The notes under the pieces: generated by a model
The model's input: the letters and a program-made list of their open reading frames with translations, nothing else
Databases searched by the model: none
Told to the model about the DNA's origin: nothing
Program-made: the position numbers and the translations under genes
NCBI RefSeq assembly: GCF_019443105.1
Contig: NZ_JAHZIJ010000019.1
Location: forward strand, 1-64,000
Source of the DNA: Paenibacillus oenotherae
Lineage (GTDB): Bacteria > Bacillota > Bacilli > Paenibacillales > Paenibacillaceae
Length of the DNA stretch: 64,000 nt
Reading direction: 5' to 3'
Shown: positions 55,907 to 64,000 of the stretch, piece after piece
Layout of the letters: each line of letters begins with the position of its first letter
Numbering within the stretch: the stretch's first letter is position 1

Positions 55907-57274
55907 ATGCTGAAATCGAAAGTCGCCGTACAGGTGATCAGCTCCGGCGTCTTGCCGGATGATGCGATCATGCTCGGCGAAGCTTATTTGAAACAATGGA
56001 AGATCCCGCATGGACAGCCGGTCACGCTGAAATTCGGCGCGCTCAAGCAGCCTGTCAAGGTGATGCCGGTCGAGCGCTTCGAAGGGCTGCGTATCGGGCA
56101 GAGTCTGGCGAGAAAGATGGGCATATACTCCAGCACCTCCCTGCGAATCCAATATCGCAGTGCGACTGCAACACTTGCACTCGGCCCATTGATCGGGGTA
56201 CTCGTAAGCCGCGACGATCCTAATGTGCGTGATCGGCCTTTCGGCTCCATAACCATGTTCTGCAAGGAGCTCGTCGACGCATGTGCCGCACAAGGCGCTC
56301 ATGTTTATTTTTTCACACCGAATCAGATTGCTGACAACTACAATTGTCTGGAGGGCTGGATCTATTCGGATGGTTGGCGCAAAGCGGCAGTGCCAGCGCC
56401 CGACATCGTCAACAACCGGCTTACCTCACGCAAATTGGAGAATAAACCTAGCGTTCAGCATTTTATGAAAGAGGTAAAATTCCGCCATAACACCGTTGTA
56501 TTCAATGAAAAGTTCCTTGATAAGCCCGAGGTTTTCGAAGCATTAAGCAAGGACTCGACCATTGTAAAGTACTTGCCTGAGTCCCATGTTCTGCGCAATT
56601 ATACGATGCTCAAGGCAATGTGCTCGAGATATCCGGTGGTGTTCCTCAAGCCGGTTCGAGGCAGTCTCGGCAAAGGAATCATCCGTATTTCCAGAATCGA
56701 CAAGGAAACTTACCAAGCCCTGTATACAACAGTCGGCGGGACGCGCAAACAACATTTCCCCAGCCTGCTCAAACTCTTCTCAACCATCTCCGGCAAAATG
56801 AAAACCGTACGCTATCAGATCCAGCAAGGACTGCAGCTCATAGACATTCATGGCAGACCCGTTGACTTCAGGGCGCTCGTGCAAAAGAATGAAACCGGCA
56901 AATGGACGGTGACCTCCATCGTTGCCCGAACGGCAGGCAGCCATCATTTCGTATCCAACTTGGCTCGCGGCGGAACACTCAGCACCGTTCGGGAAGCCGT
57001 TGCGAAATCCTGCTTATCCGCCTCTCAAGGGCATGATGCGCCTGCTCGGCTCCAGCGCGCTGCGCTCGAAATCGCCAAAGGAATCGACGCCAACATTCCC
57101 GCTCATTTCGGCGAGCTTGGCATCGATCTGGCCCTTGACACCAACGGCCGAGTCTGGCTGCTGGAGGTCAACTCCAAGCCATCCAAGAACGATAATACTC
57201 CCTTGCAGGATCAGAAGATTCGGCCATCCGTCCGCAATATGATACGTTACGCCAGACATTTGGCTGATTTCTGA
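55907..57274 (+). CDS. YheD-type ATP-grasp protein (1 of 5)
   Basis: The 455-aa protein has an N-terminal beta-rich domain (about 1-95) ending in the family motif LGPLIGVLVS, then a YheC/YheD ATP-grasp domain. Visible are FLKPVRGSLGKGI (ATP-binding Lys248 and the flexible loop), IQQGLQLIDIHGRPVDFRALVQ near 310, and the metal-binding LGIDLALDTNGRVWLLEVNSKP near 405. Family members are endospore-coat-associated in Bacillus; ATP-grasp enzymes usually join a carboxylate to an amine or peptide. The substrate is unknown. AAGGAG lies 7 nt before the ATG. First gene of the operon. Confidence 0.9.
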   Translation: MLKSKVAVQVISSGVLPDDAIMLGEAYLKQWKIPHGQPVTLKFGALKQPVKVMPVERFEGLRIGQSLARKMGIYSSTSLRIQYRSATATLALGPLIGVLVSRDDPNVRDRPFGSITMFCKELVDACAAQGAHVYFFTPNQIADNYNCLEGWIYSDGWRKAAVPAPDIVNNRLTSRKLENKPSVQHFMKEVKFRHNTVVFNEKFLDKPEVFEALSKDSTIVKYLPESHVLRNYTMLKAMCSRYPVVFLKPVRGSLGKGIIRISRIDKETYQALYTTVGGTRKQHFPSLLKLFSTISGKMKTVRYQIQQGLQLIDIHGRPVDFRALVQKNETGKWTVTSIVARTAGSHHFVSNLARGGTLSTVREAVAKSCLSASQGHDAPARLQRAALEIAKGIDANIPAHFGELGIDLALDTNGRVWLLEVNSKPSKNDNTPLQDQKIRPSVRNMIRYARHLADF

Positions 57275-57334
57275 CCATATGATGCTCCATTTAGCCGCTA
57301 ATCCAGATGATCGACTTGCAAGGAGGGTTGAAGC

Positions 57335-58546
57335 ATGATGCGATCAAAGACAGTGAATACAACGATTGGCATTATGGCTAGTCAGCGGCCAGGTCTGCTT
57401 GAGCAGCCATCCGGCGGGCCGATTGCCGTGCCGGAGGATGCTTTCTGCCGCAAGCTCTGCCAACTTGGGAAGCAGCTTGGGATGCTGGTATACGTGTTTG
57501 ATCCTTCATCATGCTTCCATCCCGAAAGAACAGGCATAGCTGGGTACACACTTGAGAATGGGCAGTGGTGTATGAAGGATCTCGCTTATCCCGATTGTAT
57601 CTATGATCGATCGCTATGCACCTCTTCAGAGCAGCGTCATCGGCGAAGCCAGACGCTTGCTGAATTAAAACGGCAGCACCCCTATATCCTGCTGAATGGC
57701 GAGCTTCCGAACAAATGGGATGTTTATTGCGCGATGCGGGAGGATAACAAGCTGCAGCCCTTCCTCCCGCCAACTTTCCGCTATGATGGTAATGATTCCA
57801 TTGCGGCTTTGATGGATCAGTATCCTGACGGCCTGTTCTTCAAGCCATCCGCAGGCATGCAAGGAAGAGGCACATTGCGGCTGCGCCGCGGGTACAGGGA
57901 ATGGTATCTGGACGGGAGAACTCGCCACAACAAACCCATTTCCCTGCTATTTTCTCTCCACGCTGTTCGTCAGTTCATCGGCTTCTCAGACTATATTGTT
58001 CAGCCCTATCTGCAGCTGTCCGATCATGACGGAACTCCTTATGATATTCGCTCGCTCATTCAGAAGGATGAGCATGGCCGCTGGTCGTTAACCGGCATTG
58101 CGCTCCGTGAAGGAGTGCCCGGCGGCGTAACCGCCAACCTGCATGGAGGCGGTACGCCGCTTCCGGCAAGCAAAGCGCTCGAAGCCCGCTTTGGCCGGAC
58201 AATGTCCGCCGACCTGCTGGCCCTCATAAAGCGATTAAGCGAGGATGCAGCACACTGCCTGGAAGGCCGGTTCGGCAGATTTGCCGAGCTGGGCCTCGAC
58301 TTCGGCATAGAACCGGATGGACGAATCTGGCTGCTTGAGGCCAATGCCAAGCCGGGCAGAGCGGCTTTCGCAGCCGAGCCGGAGCTTGCGCGTCTTGCCG
58401 TAGAGCGGCCGCTGCGCTATGCCAAGCTCATCGCCAATCACCGCTATCCGATTGTTCAAACCGCTGCTCAGAACCTGTCCCAGCAACGCGACAATATTGC
58501 AATTGCCCGATTCCAAAGGAGATACGTCCAGGAGGTTCATCCATGA
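57335..58546 (+). CDS. YheC-type ATP-grasp protein (2 of 5)
   Basis: The 403-aa protein lacks the N-terminal beta domain of copies 1 and 3. It carries FFKPSAGMQGRGTLRL (Lys170), YIVQPYLQLSDHDGTPYDIRS, and LGLDFGIEPDGRIWLLEANAKP near 320, the three landmarks of the ATP-grasp core. AGGAGGG lies 7 nt before the ATG. It begins 60 nt after copy 1 and overlaps copy 3 by 4 nt (ATGA), so translation of the two is coupled. Confidence 0.9.
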   Translation: MMRSKTVNTTIGIMASQRPGLLEQPSGGPIAVPEDAFCRKLCQLGKQLGMLVYVFDPSSCFHPERTGIAGYTLENGQWCMKDLAYPDCIYDRSLCTSSEQRHRRSQTLAELKRQHPYILLNGELPNKWDVYCAMREDNKLQPFLPPTFRYDGNDSIAALMDQYPDGLFFKPSAGMQGRGTLRLRRGYREWYLDGRTRHNKPISLLFSLHAVRQFIGFSDYIVQPYLQLSDHDGTPYDIRSLIQKDEHGRWSLTGIALREGVPGGVTANLHGGGTPLPASKALEARFGRTMSADLLALIKRLSEDAAHCLEGRFGRFAELGLDFGIEPDGRIWLLEANAKPGRAAFAAEPELARLAVERPLRYAKLIANHRYPIVQTAAQNLSQQRDNIAIARFQRRYVQEVHP

Positions 58547-59916
58547 GTTTGACATCATGTCATGTGCATTTTTCGCCAGCCAGTGAAAAGATAGTCTACT
58601 TGTCGGGTTCGCTCCTCAAGTCGCTTAAGCTGTCCGGCAAGAAAACCGTTCATTTGAAGCTCGGCAAAGAAACGATTGTCGCCAATGTCAAGGCCATTCA
58701 GCGTCAAGGGCATCATCTCTATTTGTCCGCAGGCATCAGACAGTCGATAAGAGTGCCCAAGTCCGGCAGCATCTCACTGCTGCAAGCTGAAGGCAATGAA
58801 GTGCAGATCGGACCTCTGATCGGCGTGCTGACGGATTCAAGCACCCGCACCTCCAGCCATCCGTTCGGCAACCGGACGGGATATATCCGGCAGCTGCTGA
58901 AGACGGGCGAGCGCAAAGCCTACCTGTTCGCCTTCACCCCGAGGGATATTAATTGGCAGCAGGAAACGATCAACGGTTATTTCCTGAACGGCCAGAGCGG
59001 CTGGTACCGCAAAATCGTGCCGCTGCCGGATGTCGTCTACAACCGGCTTCCGAGCAGAAGAGCCGAGACCACCGCTACCATCATGTCACTTCGCGAACGG
59101 TTTATCCGCAAGCAAATCCCTTTCTTCAACTGGAGCTTCTTCAACAAATCAGATGTGTATAAATTGCTCGATCAAGATGTCGAAGCGCTGCAATTTCTGC
59201 CGGAATCCGTGAACAATCCAAGGCCGGAGAAGATCAAGGAAATGCTCGAAAAGCATCAATTCATCTACTACAAGCCGACCGCCGGCAGCCTTGGCGCCGG
59301 AATATATCGATTGACCTACCATCCCAAACGGGGCTACTTCGCCCGCTACCGCCGAGGCAATACGAATGTGCTGCTCCGGTTCACGAACTTCAGCAGTCTA
59401 ATGCGCATGCTGCAAGCAAAGCATGGCAACGCGCTTGGCCGTTACGTCAGCCAGCAAGGCGTACGTCTCATCGAAATTGACGGTTGTCCAATCGACTTCC
59501 GATTTCATATGCACAAGAATGGCAGCAATGAATGGGTCCCGGTAGGCATCGGCGCCAAAAAAGCAGGACGGGGCAGCGTTACGACTCATATCAAGAACGG
59601 CGGCTCGCTGCTTACACCTGATCAGGCGCTTGGCAGAACGTTCGGAGACCGCGCAGACGAGATGCTGGCCAAAGCAAAAACGGTTTCCGTTCAGCTCTCG
59701 CAAGCCATTGAACGCAATTTCCCGCATACACTGGGCGAGCTGGGGCTCGATATCGGCATTGACAAAGACGGCGAGGTTTGGATGTTCGAAGCCAACGCCA
59801 AGCCCGGACGTTCAATCTTCAGCCATCCCGCCCTTAGGTCACAAGGCCGTGACTCACTCTCCCATATACTGGATCACTGCATGTACCTAAGCAGGTTCCA
59901 CGAGGGGGACAGCTAA
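58543..59916 (+). CDS. YheD-type ATP-grasp protein (3 of 5)
   Basis: The 457-aa protein has an N-terminal beta-rich domain (VHFSPASEKIVYLSGSLLKSL onward), the QIGPLIGVLTD hinge near 90, YYKPTAGSLGAGIYRL (Lys244), the partner strand VSQQGVRLIEIDGCPIDFRFH near 305 and the metal-binding LGLDIGIDKDGEVWMFEANAKP near 405. It is most like copy 1 in architecture. AGGAGG lies 7 nt before the ATG. Copy 4 starts at the base following its stop codon. Confidence 0.9.
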   Translation: MSLTSCHVHFSPASEKIVYLSGSLLKSLKLSGKKTVHLKLGKETIVANVKAIQRQGHHLYLSAGIRQSIRVPKSGSISLLQAEGNEVQIGPLIGVLTDSSTRTSSHPFGNRTGYIRQLLKTGERKAYLFAFTPRDINWQQETINGYFLNGQSGWYRKIVPLPDVVYNRLPSRRAETTATIMSLRERFIRKQIPFFNWSFFNKSDVYKLLDQDVEALQFLPESVNNPRPEKIKEMLEKHQFIYYKPTAGSLGAGIYRLTYHPKRGYFARYRRGNTNVLLRFTNFSSLMRMLQAKHGNALGRYVSQQGVRLIEIDGCPIDFRFHMHKNGSNEWVPVGIGAKKAGRGSVTTHIKNGGSLLTPDQALGRTFGDRADEMLAKAKTVSVQLSQAIERNFPHTLGELGLDIGIDKDGEVWMFEANAKPGRSIFSHPALRSQGRDSLSHILDHCMYLSRFHEGDS

Positions 59917-61056
59917 ATGGAATGTGAAGTCCAAGATGAAACAGCAACTGGTGAAATCCAGAGCAAGAATCCCGTTCTTGCCATCCTGACCATCGAGGAT
60001 GACCTCCAGCTGTTCCGCGGCAATCGCAGCAACTTTGCCGACATCATCCTCGCCGGACGCGAGCATGGATTTATTGTCTATGTATTGACGGTGAAACAGC
60101 TGAAGCTATCGATGAAGCAGTTGAACGGATTCCATTATGATGCAGCAACAGAGGGCTGGCAGCGGCAGAAGTTCCCTTTTCCCGATCTGATATACAACCG
60201 GATACCGCTTAGAGAGGATGAGCTTCAGCCCGGGGTTAGGCGCAAGATTCACGCCTGTCTCCACAACCCCCGGGTGACGCTGTTTAATCCATCCTTCTTC
60301 AACAAATGGAGCCTGTTCAAATGGCTGCGGCAGTCGAGAGTCACCAGGCCGTTCATTCCAACAACGAGACGGATGGTGTCCAGACAAGGACTCGGGAAAA
60401 TGATGATTAAACATAAATTTCTGTACTTGAAGCCTATAAGCGGCAAAGCAGGGAAAGGCATCATGACGCTCAGGCTGCAGCCTGAGAAGCCGTTTCCCTA
60501 CAAGCTCAAAATCCAGGCGCATAAAAAAAGCATTACCTACAACTGCGGATCAATCACGAAGCTCTGGAACCGGATTAAGAAGGAAAGCACTGGTGAACGC
60601 TATATCGCCCAGCAAGGCATTCAGCTGGCTTCGATTAATGAGCGAAGCTTTGATCTCAGGGTGCTTGTACAAAAGAATCAAAAAGGCCAATGGGATATCT
60701 CCGGCATTGGAGCAAGGGTCGCTGGAACACTAAGCATTACGACTCATGTTCCCCGGGGCGGCAGCATCGATGATCCTGAGCGGCTGCTTGTCAGTGCATT
60801 CGGCCAAGAATCGGCGCGTAAACTACTTGTAAAGGCACGCACTACCGCGCTGCTCATCGCCAAACAGATCGAACGCGGCTCAGGCCAGAGCCTGGTGGAG
60901 ATGTCCATGGATCTCGGCGTCGATTCAGAGGGCAACATTTGGTTCTTCGAGGCAAATGCCAAGCCGATGAAATTCGATGAGCCGGATATTCGCAAAAGAT
61001 CGCTCGACCGAATTTTTCAATATGGCAGATTTGTCGTCAAGATGAAAAGCAATTAA
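59917..61056 (+). CDS. YheC-type ATP-grasp protein (4 of 5)
   Basis: The 379-aa protein is the shortest of the set. It has YLKPISGKAGKGIMTL (Lys172), IAQQGIQLASINERSFDLRVLV near 230, and MSMDLGVDSEGNIWFFEANAKP near 330. The loop region after the lysine is rich in lysine. GAGGGGG at the end of copy 3 serves as ribosome binding site. It is followed after 16 nt by the acetyltransferase gene. Confidence 0.9.
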   Translation: MECEVQDETATGEIQSKNPVLAILTIEDDLQLFRGNRSNFADIILAGREHGFIVYVLTVKQLKLSMKQLNGFHYDAATEGWQRQKFPFPDLIYNRIPLREDELQPGVRRKIHACLHNPRVTLFNPSFFNKWSLFKWLRQSRVTRPFIPTTRRMVSRQGLGKMMIKHKFLYLKPISGKAGKGIMTLRLQPEKPFPYKLKIQAHKKSITYNCGSITKLWNRIKKESTGERYIAQQGIQLASINERSFDLRVLVQKNQKGQWDISGIGARVAGTLSITTHVPRGGSIDDPERLLVSAFGQESARKLLVKARTTALLIAKQIERGSGQSLVEMSMDLGVDSEGNIWFFEANAKPMKFDEPDIRKRSLDRIFQYGRFVVKMKSN

Positions 61057-61072
61057 GAAGGAGGACTCCCGG

Positions 61073-61570
61073 ATGGAAGTGCGGATTCTGAAGGCAGCGC
61101 AGTGGCACTCCGCCAGGAAGAAGCTGCTTGCATTCGCCAGACGCTACGGTGATTCCCGTCTGAGCGCCGGGGGTATCCGTGCATTGAGCGAGCTCGAGCC
61201 CTCCAATCTGGAGAGGGACGGTTCCTCCTCCTTTGATTCAACTACGGCGGCAGACAATACCTCTGCTGTGATTGCCGTGGCCTTGCATGACGGAATTCTG
61301 GCAGGCTTTGCCTTCTCGCTTGGCGGCGGGGAGCATGCCTGTCTCGTCGTTGTGCGTCCTCATTCACGCGGACTAGGAGTAGGAAGTGAGCTGCTGCGGG
61401 CGCTGCAAAGCCACTGCGTTCGGCTTACATGCACGGTGGCTACCGACAACCCGGCCAGCATGGGCATGTGCTTTCGCGCGGGCATGAAGGCAGTCGGCAT
61501 GGAACAAGGCCCGACCGGCAAGCCCACGCTGCGGTTTCAGAGCGGGGAGGAGAGTTGTCCGCTCACATAG
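61073..61570 (+). CDS. GNAT family N-acetyltransferase
   Basis: The 165-aa protein has the acetyl-CoA-binding motif A (VVRPHSRGLGVGSELLRAL, about residues 101-119, R-G-L-G-V-G loop) and the motif B region with NPASMGMCFRAGMKAVG near 138. Substrate unknown; its place between two ATP-grasp genes suggests it acylates the product or substrate of that pathway. AGGAGG lies 8 nt before the ATG. The central region (about 40-70) is Ser/Thr/Asp-rich and probably a loop. Confidence 0.85.
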   Translation: MEVRILKAAQWHSARKKLLAFARRYGDSRLSAGGIRALSELEPSNLERDGSSSFDSTTAADNTSAVIAVALHDGILAGFAFSLGGGEHACLVVVRPHSRGLGVGSELLRALQSHCVRLTCTVATDNPASMGMCFRAGMKAVGMEQGPTGKPTLRFQSGEESCPLT

Positions 61571-61602
61571 AGGCGCAGAAAAATATCGAGGAGGTATCCC
61601 GC

Positions 61603-62775
61603 TTGGGCCAGCCTGTGCTTGGCATATTAACCCTGTATCTCAATGACAACGGATTGCTAGAGGAGAAGCCCATCTATCAGAAGATGACAACCGCGGGGCG
61701 CAAGCTTGGACTGGATGTATTTGTATTCACCCCTCAGGATGTGAACTACAAGCAGAACAAAATCAATGCGCTTATCTATAACCCAAGCACCCAGAGCTGG
61801 ACACGCAAATGGCGCTCCTTCCCGCACATGATCTTCGACCGTTGCCGGATTCAGCGCAGCCACCGATTCGAGCAGCTCGGGAAATTCCGCAAGCAGTACG
61901 GACATCTCACCTTTCTTAACCGGGTGCTCCGCAATAAGTGGATCGTCTACCGTGCGATGAAACAGGACTCGCGCTTTCGGACTCATTTGCCTCTAACCCG
62001 GATGTATGAAAGTTCGAGCGATCTGACAGAGATGATTCGCAAATACCCGCTGGTCTACTTAAAACCGATCAACGGCACAGGCGGACGAGGCATTCTGCGG
62101 ATTGAGAAGCAGCGTGACGGGACGTATCTGATTCAAGGCCGCGACCAATCCCGCCGCATTATTAGTCCTCAGCGGGTACAGCTGTCCGCGCTCCATGGAC
62201 GGCTGGCCGAATGGAACTTGAAGAACAATAACTATCTGGTGCAGCAGGGGATTCAGCTCAAGCTTCCGAACGGACGCGTTCATGATTACCGCATGCTTGT
62301 CCAGAAGAATGGCGAAGGCAAGTGGGAAGTTACCGGCTGTGCCGGACGTATCGGCGCTTCCGGCAGCATTACGTCCAATCTGCATGGAGGCGGGCAAGCG
62401 ATAACGATGCGGCCCTTGCTCAAGCAGTGGATCAAGGATGATGAAATCGTCCAGTCCATTAAAGAACAAGCCGAAGAGGTCAGCATCGACATGGCTGCCT
62501 TTCTGGAGCAGTCCTACGGACGGCTGTGCGAGCTCGCGCTGGATCTTGCCATAGACCGCAAAGGCCATATTTGGCTGCTTGAGGTGAACCCAAAGCCTGC
62601 CCGCGAAGTATTCATTCAGGCGGGAGAGCGGGATACCTACAGGCGCGCGATCGTCAAGCCGCTGGAATACGCGCTCTGGCTCTATAACCAGAAGAAGCAG
62701 CGCAAAGAAAAGTCGGGATCCCCCACCGCATCCGCGCATTCATCCGAAGCGGACAAAGAAGAGCTCCCGCTTTAA
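61603..62775 (+). CDS. YheC-type ATP-grasp protein (5 of 5)
   Basis: The 390-aa protein starts at TTG 61603 with GAGGAGG 8 nt upstream, giving MGQPVLGILTLYLND; the frame is open back to 61429 inside the acetyltransferase gene, but that part is not family-like. It has YLKPINGTGGRGILRI (Lys154), VQQGIQLKLPNGRVHDYRML near 215 and LALDLAIDRKGHIWLLEVNPKP near 310. The C-terminal tail (about 355-390) is low-complexity Lys/Ser/Glu. The last four codons and stop lie inside repeat element F. Confidence 0.9.
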   Translation: MGQPVLGILTLYLNDNGLLEEKPIYQKMTTAGRKLGLDVFVFTPQDVNYKQNKINALIYNPSTQSWTRKWRSFPHMIFDRCRIQRSHRFEQLGKFRKQYGHLTFLNRVLRNKWIVYRAMKQDSRFRTHLPLTRMYESSSDLTEMIRKYPLVYLKPINGTGGRGILRIEKQRDGTYLIQGRDQSRRIISPQRVQLSALHGRLAEWNLKNNNYLVQQGIQLKLPNGRVHDYRMLVQKNGEGKWEVTGCAGRIGASGSITSNLHGGGQAITMRPLLKQWIKDDEIVQSIKEQAEEVSIDMAAFLEQSYGRLCELALDLAIDRKGHIWLLEVNPKPAREVFIQAGERDTYRRAIVKPLEYALWLYNQKKQRKEKSGSPTASAHSSEADKEELPL

Positions 62776-63485
62776 GAAGCTGTACGATGTGGAACGCCTG
62801 CAATCATGGGACTGCCCACGTACTCCCCGCCAGAGGACGATCCGTCATTCAAACGCCAGGACATGCGAGAGGCGAAATGCGAGAGGCGAGCCAGGCGAAA
62901 CATGCATCTACCAGATTCTTGAGAAAGTCTGTTGGTGCGTTTCCGTTAACTAAGCTTCTAAGCGTATGCGAGTGAGTGGCTGCAACACATTCGGTTGGTG
63001 GTGAGAGGGAAGCCTGCGAAAGTGCAGGAATTTCAACTAAAAGAAGCCAGTGAAGGCAGAATGCCTGCGATTACGCAGGAATATATGGCCGACTGGGCCA
63101 CTAGAGGGCAAACATGGCGAAAAGCCTGCACTCTGGCAGGCATTCGGTCTTTAGCAGACCGAAATGATAAAAAGCCAGCCTATTCGCAGGCTTTTGAGAA
63201 AGTCCTCCGGACTTCCCGTCAATCGTCAACTAGTCCCCTAACGTACGAGAGTGACTGACTACCGAACATCCGGTTTGTGGTGAGAGGCAGGCTTGCAGCT
63301 GTGAACGAGGATCGGGCATCTTTCGTGGAGCATAAGACACTTAAAGTCAGTTTAACGGAGTCCCCAATAAGCCCCCTATACAACGAAAAAGATGCTTCCA
63401 TTTTCCACTTTTCAGTAGTTTGGAAGCATCTTTTTCACATTATTCGGGACTGGCTCGTTGGATATTGGACTTGGCGGACAGCCCC
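62762..63485. repeat. Dispersed structured element, copy F (inverted composite)
   Basis: The outer modules match elements B and C in reverse orientation: the left end (from AGCTCC at 62762) matches the complement of their right ends, and 63386-63485 matches the complement of their left ends, finishing in the inverted-repeat end CAGCCCC. The middle resembles element E and carries CCTGC units at 63013, 63064 and 63125, in the same 50/61 phasing (51, 61). It lies between converging genes. Confidence 0.8.
63386..63435 (-). terminator. Terminator-like hairpin in element F
   Basis: AAAAAGATGCTTCCA (63386-63400) pairs with TGGAAGCATCTTTTT (63421-63435). Flanking A and T runs make it suitable in both directions; it lies just beyond the HAD gene stop. 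Confidence 0.8.
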
Positions 63486-63496
63486 TTCTTCTGCGG

Positions 63497-64000
63497 CTAG
63501 ACAGCAAGCTCAAGCAGTTCTCGGAAATCTGTTATGAGCTTGTCTGCATCTTGAAGCTCTTCCTGGCGGCCATATACGGCATATGCGCAGCCAACGACGC
63601 CGAGACCATTGCTCTTGCCTGCTTCCACATCAGATGAACGATCACCGACCATCCATCCTGTCTTAATATCGTGATCCCGCATCAACCGGGCGACCAGATC
63701 GACCTTGGAGGCTGTTTGATATTCACCTGCGCTGTACAAGCCGTCGAACAGCTCGCTGATGCCCTTGTGATGCGCGATTCCTTTCACATAATGCTCCAGG
63801 CCGTTGCTGGCCACGAACAACTTGAACCCGCGTGACTTCAGCTCCCGCAGCGTTGATTCGACATGCTCGTACAGCCTGCCCTCGCCCGCTTCCATAGCCT
63901 CCAGCTCATATTGGAGCATCAGCTCATCCGCCCGTTTCCGTGCAGCCTCTGAGCTATCAGGCATGATCGTCGTCCAAATATCCTCAAGCAGCATGCCAAG
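63497..64000 (-). CDS. HAD-family hydrolase, N-terminus outside the window
   Basis: The reading frame runs to the window edge without a stop, and the N-terminal DxD nucleophile motif of the HAD family is not seen, so the start lies beyond 64000. Visible are motif II (FVASNG), the motif III lysine (ASKVDLVARL) and motif IV (GDRSSDVEAGKSNG), with a helical cap region before motif II. It is like phosphoglycolate phosphatase-type (subfamily I) enzymes; substrate unknown. Confidence 0.88.
   Translation of the reverse strand, partial: LGMLLEDIWTTIMPDSSEAARKRADELMLQYELEAMEAGEGRLYEHVESTLRELKSRGFKLFVASNGLEHYVKGIAHHKGISELFDGLYSAGEYQTASKVDLVARLMRDHDIKTGWMVGDRSSDVEAGKSNGLGVVGCAYAVYGRQEELQDADKLITDFRELLELAV

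Noticed and set aside
55685-56302. 205-codon minus-strand frame overlapping the first ATP-grasp gene
   Set aside because: The ATP-grasp gene in the overlap is clearly conserved and the antisense product has no plausible fold or start.

Overview
The window looks like a chromosome segment from a spore-forming member of the Bacillota, most probably Paenibacillus or a close relative. The reasons are a tricistronic germinant-receptor operon, the sporulation genes ytrH, ytrI and ytvI, five YheC/YheD-family (spore-coat-associated) ATP-grasp genes, strong AGGAGG-type ribosome binding sites, frequent GTG/TTG starts, and a gene order that follows the Bacillus subtilis block ytoI-ytpI-ytrI-ytrH-dnaE-accD-accA-pyk-fxsA-ytvI-citZ-icd-mdh. 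There are no rRNA, tRNA, phage, transposase or CRISPR features.

Layout. 1-13.3 kb: housekeeping and accessory genes (YebC/PmpR, cold-shock protein, two methyltransferases, oligoendopeptidase F, XRE regulator, FMN reductase, DUF92 membrane protein, GAF/HD-GYP phosphodiesterase, glycerophosphodiesterase, CapA-like phosphatase, metallo-beta-lactamase-fold hydrolase). 13.5-17.0 kb: gerA-gerB-gerC receptor operon with ATGA overlaps. 17.1-24.9 kb: fni, a 44-codon exported-peptide gene, nagB-nagA, a DeoR regulator, a small membrane protein and recQ. 25.0-46.8 kb: the conserved central-metabolism and replication block (mdh, icd, citZ, ppx/ppk, ytvI, fxsA, thioesterase, pyk, accA, accD, a YutG-like protein, dnaE, ytrH, ytrI, ytpI, ytoI). 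Relative to B. subtilis, ppx/ppk are inserted and pfkA, ytsJ and ytqI (nrnA) are missing.

46.9-55.2 kb is the most unusual part: six tandem, co-directional paralogous GHKL histidine kinases with variable multi-pass membrane sensors and near-constant cytoplasmic halves, and no response regulator or peptide-pheromone gene beside them. The first two keep an intact N-box. The last four have all lost the second N-box asparagine, and the sixth has also lost two glycines of the ATP-lid box, yet all six keep the phospho-acceptor histidine motif. 55.9-62.8 kb holds an operon of five ATP-grasp proteins plus a GNAT acetyltransferase, and the window ends inside a HAD phosphatase.

The non-coding DNA is dominated by a dispersed family of structured intergenic elements (six copies, two with recognisable terminal inverted repeats). 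They carry 16-bp CCTGC-N6-GCAGG hairpin units at a conserved 50/61-bp phasing, lie mostly between converging genes, and several include a terminator-like hairpin. One copy is an inverted composite that appears to supply the last codons of the preceding gene.
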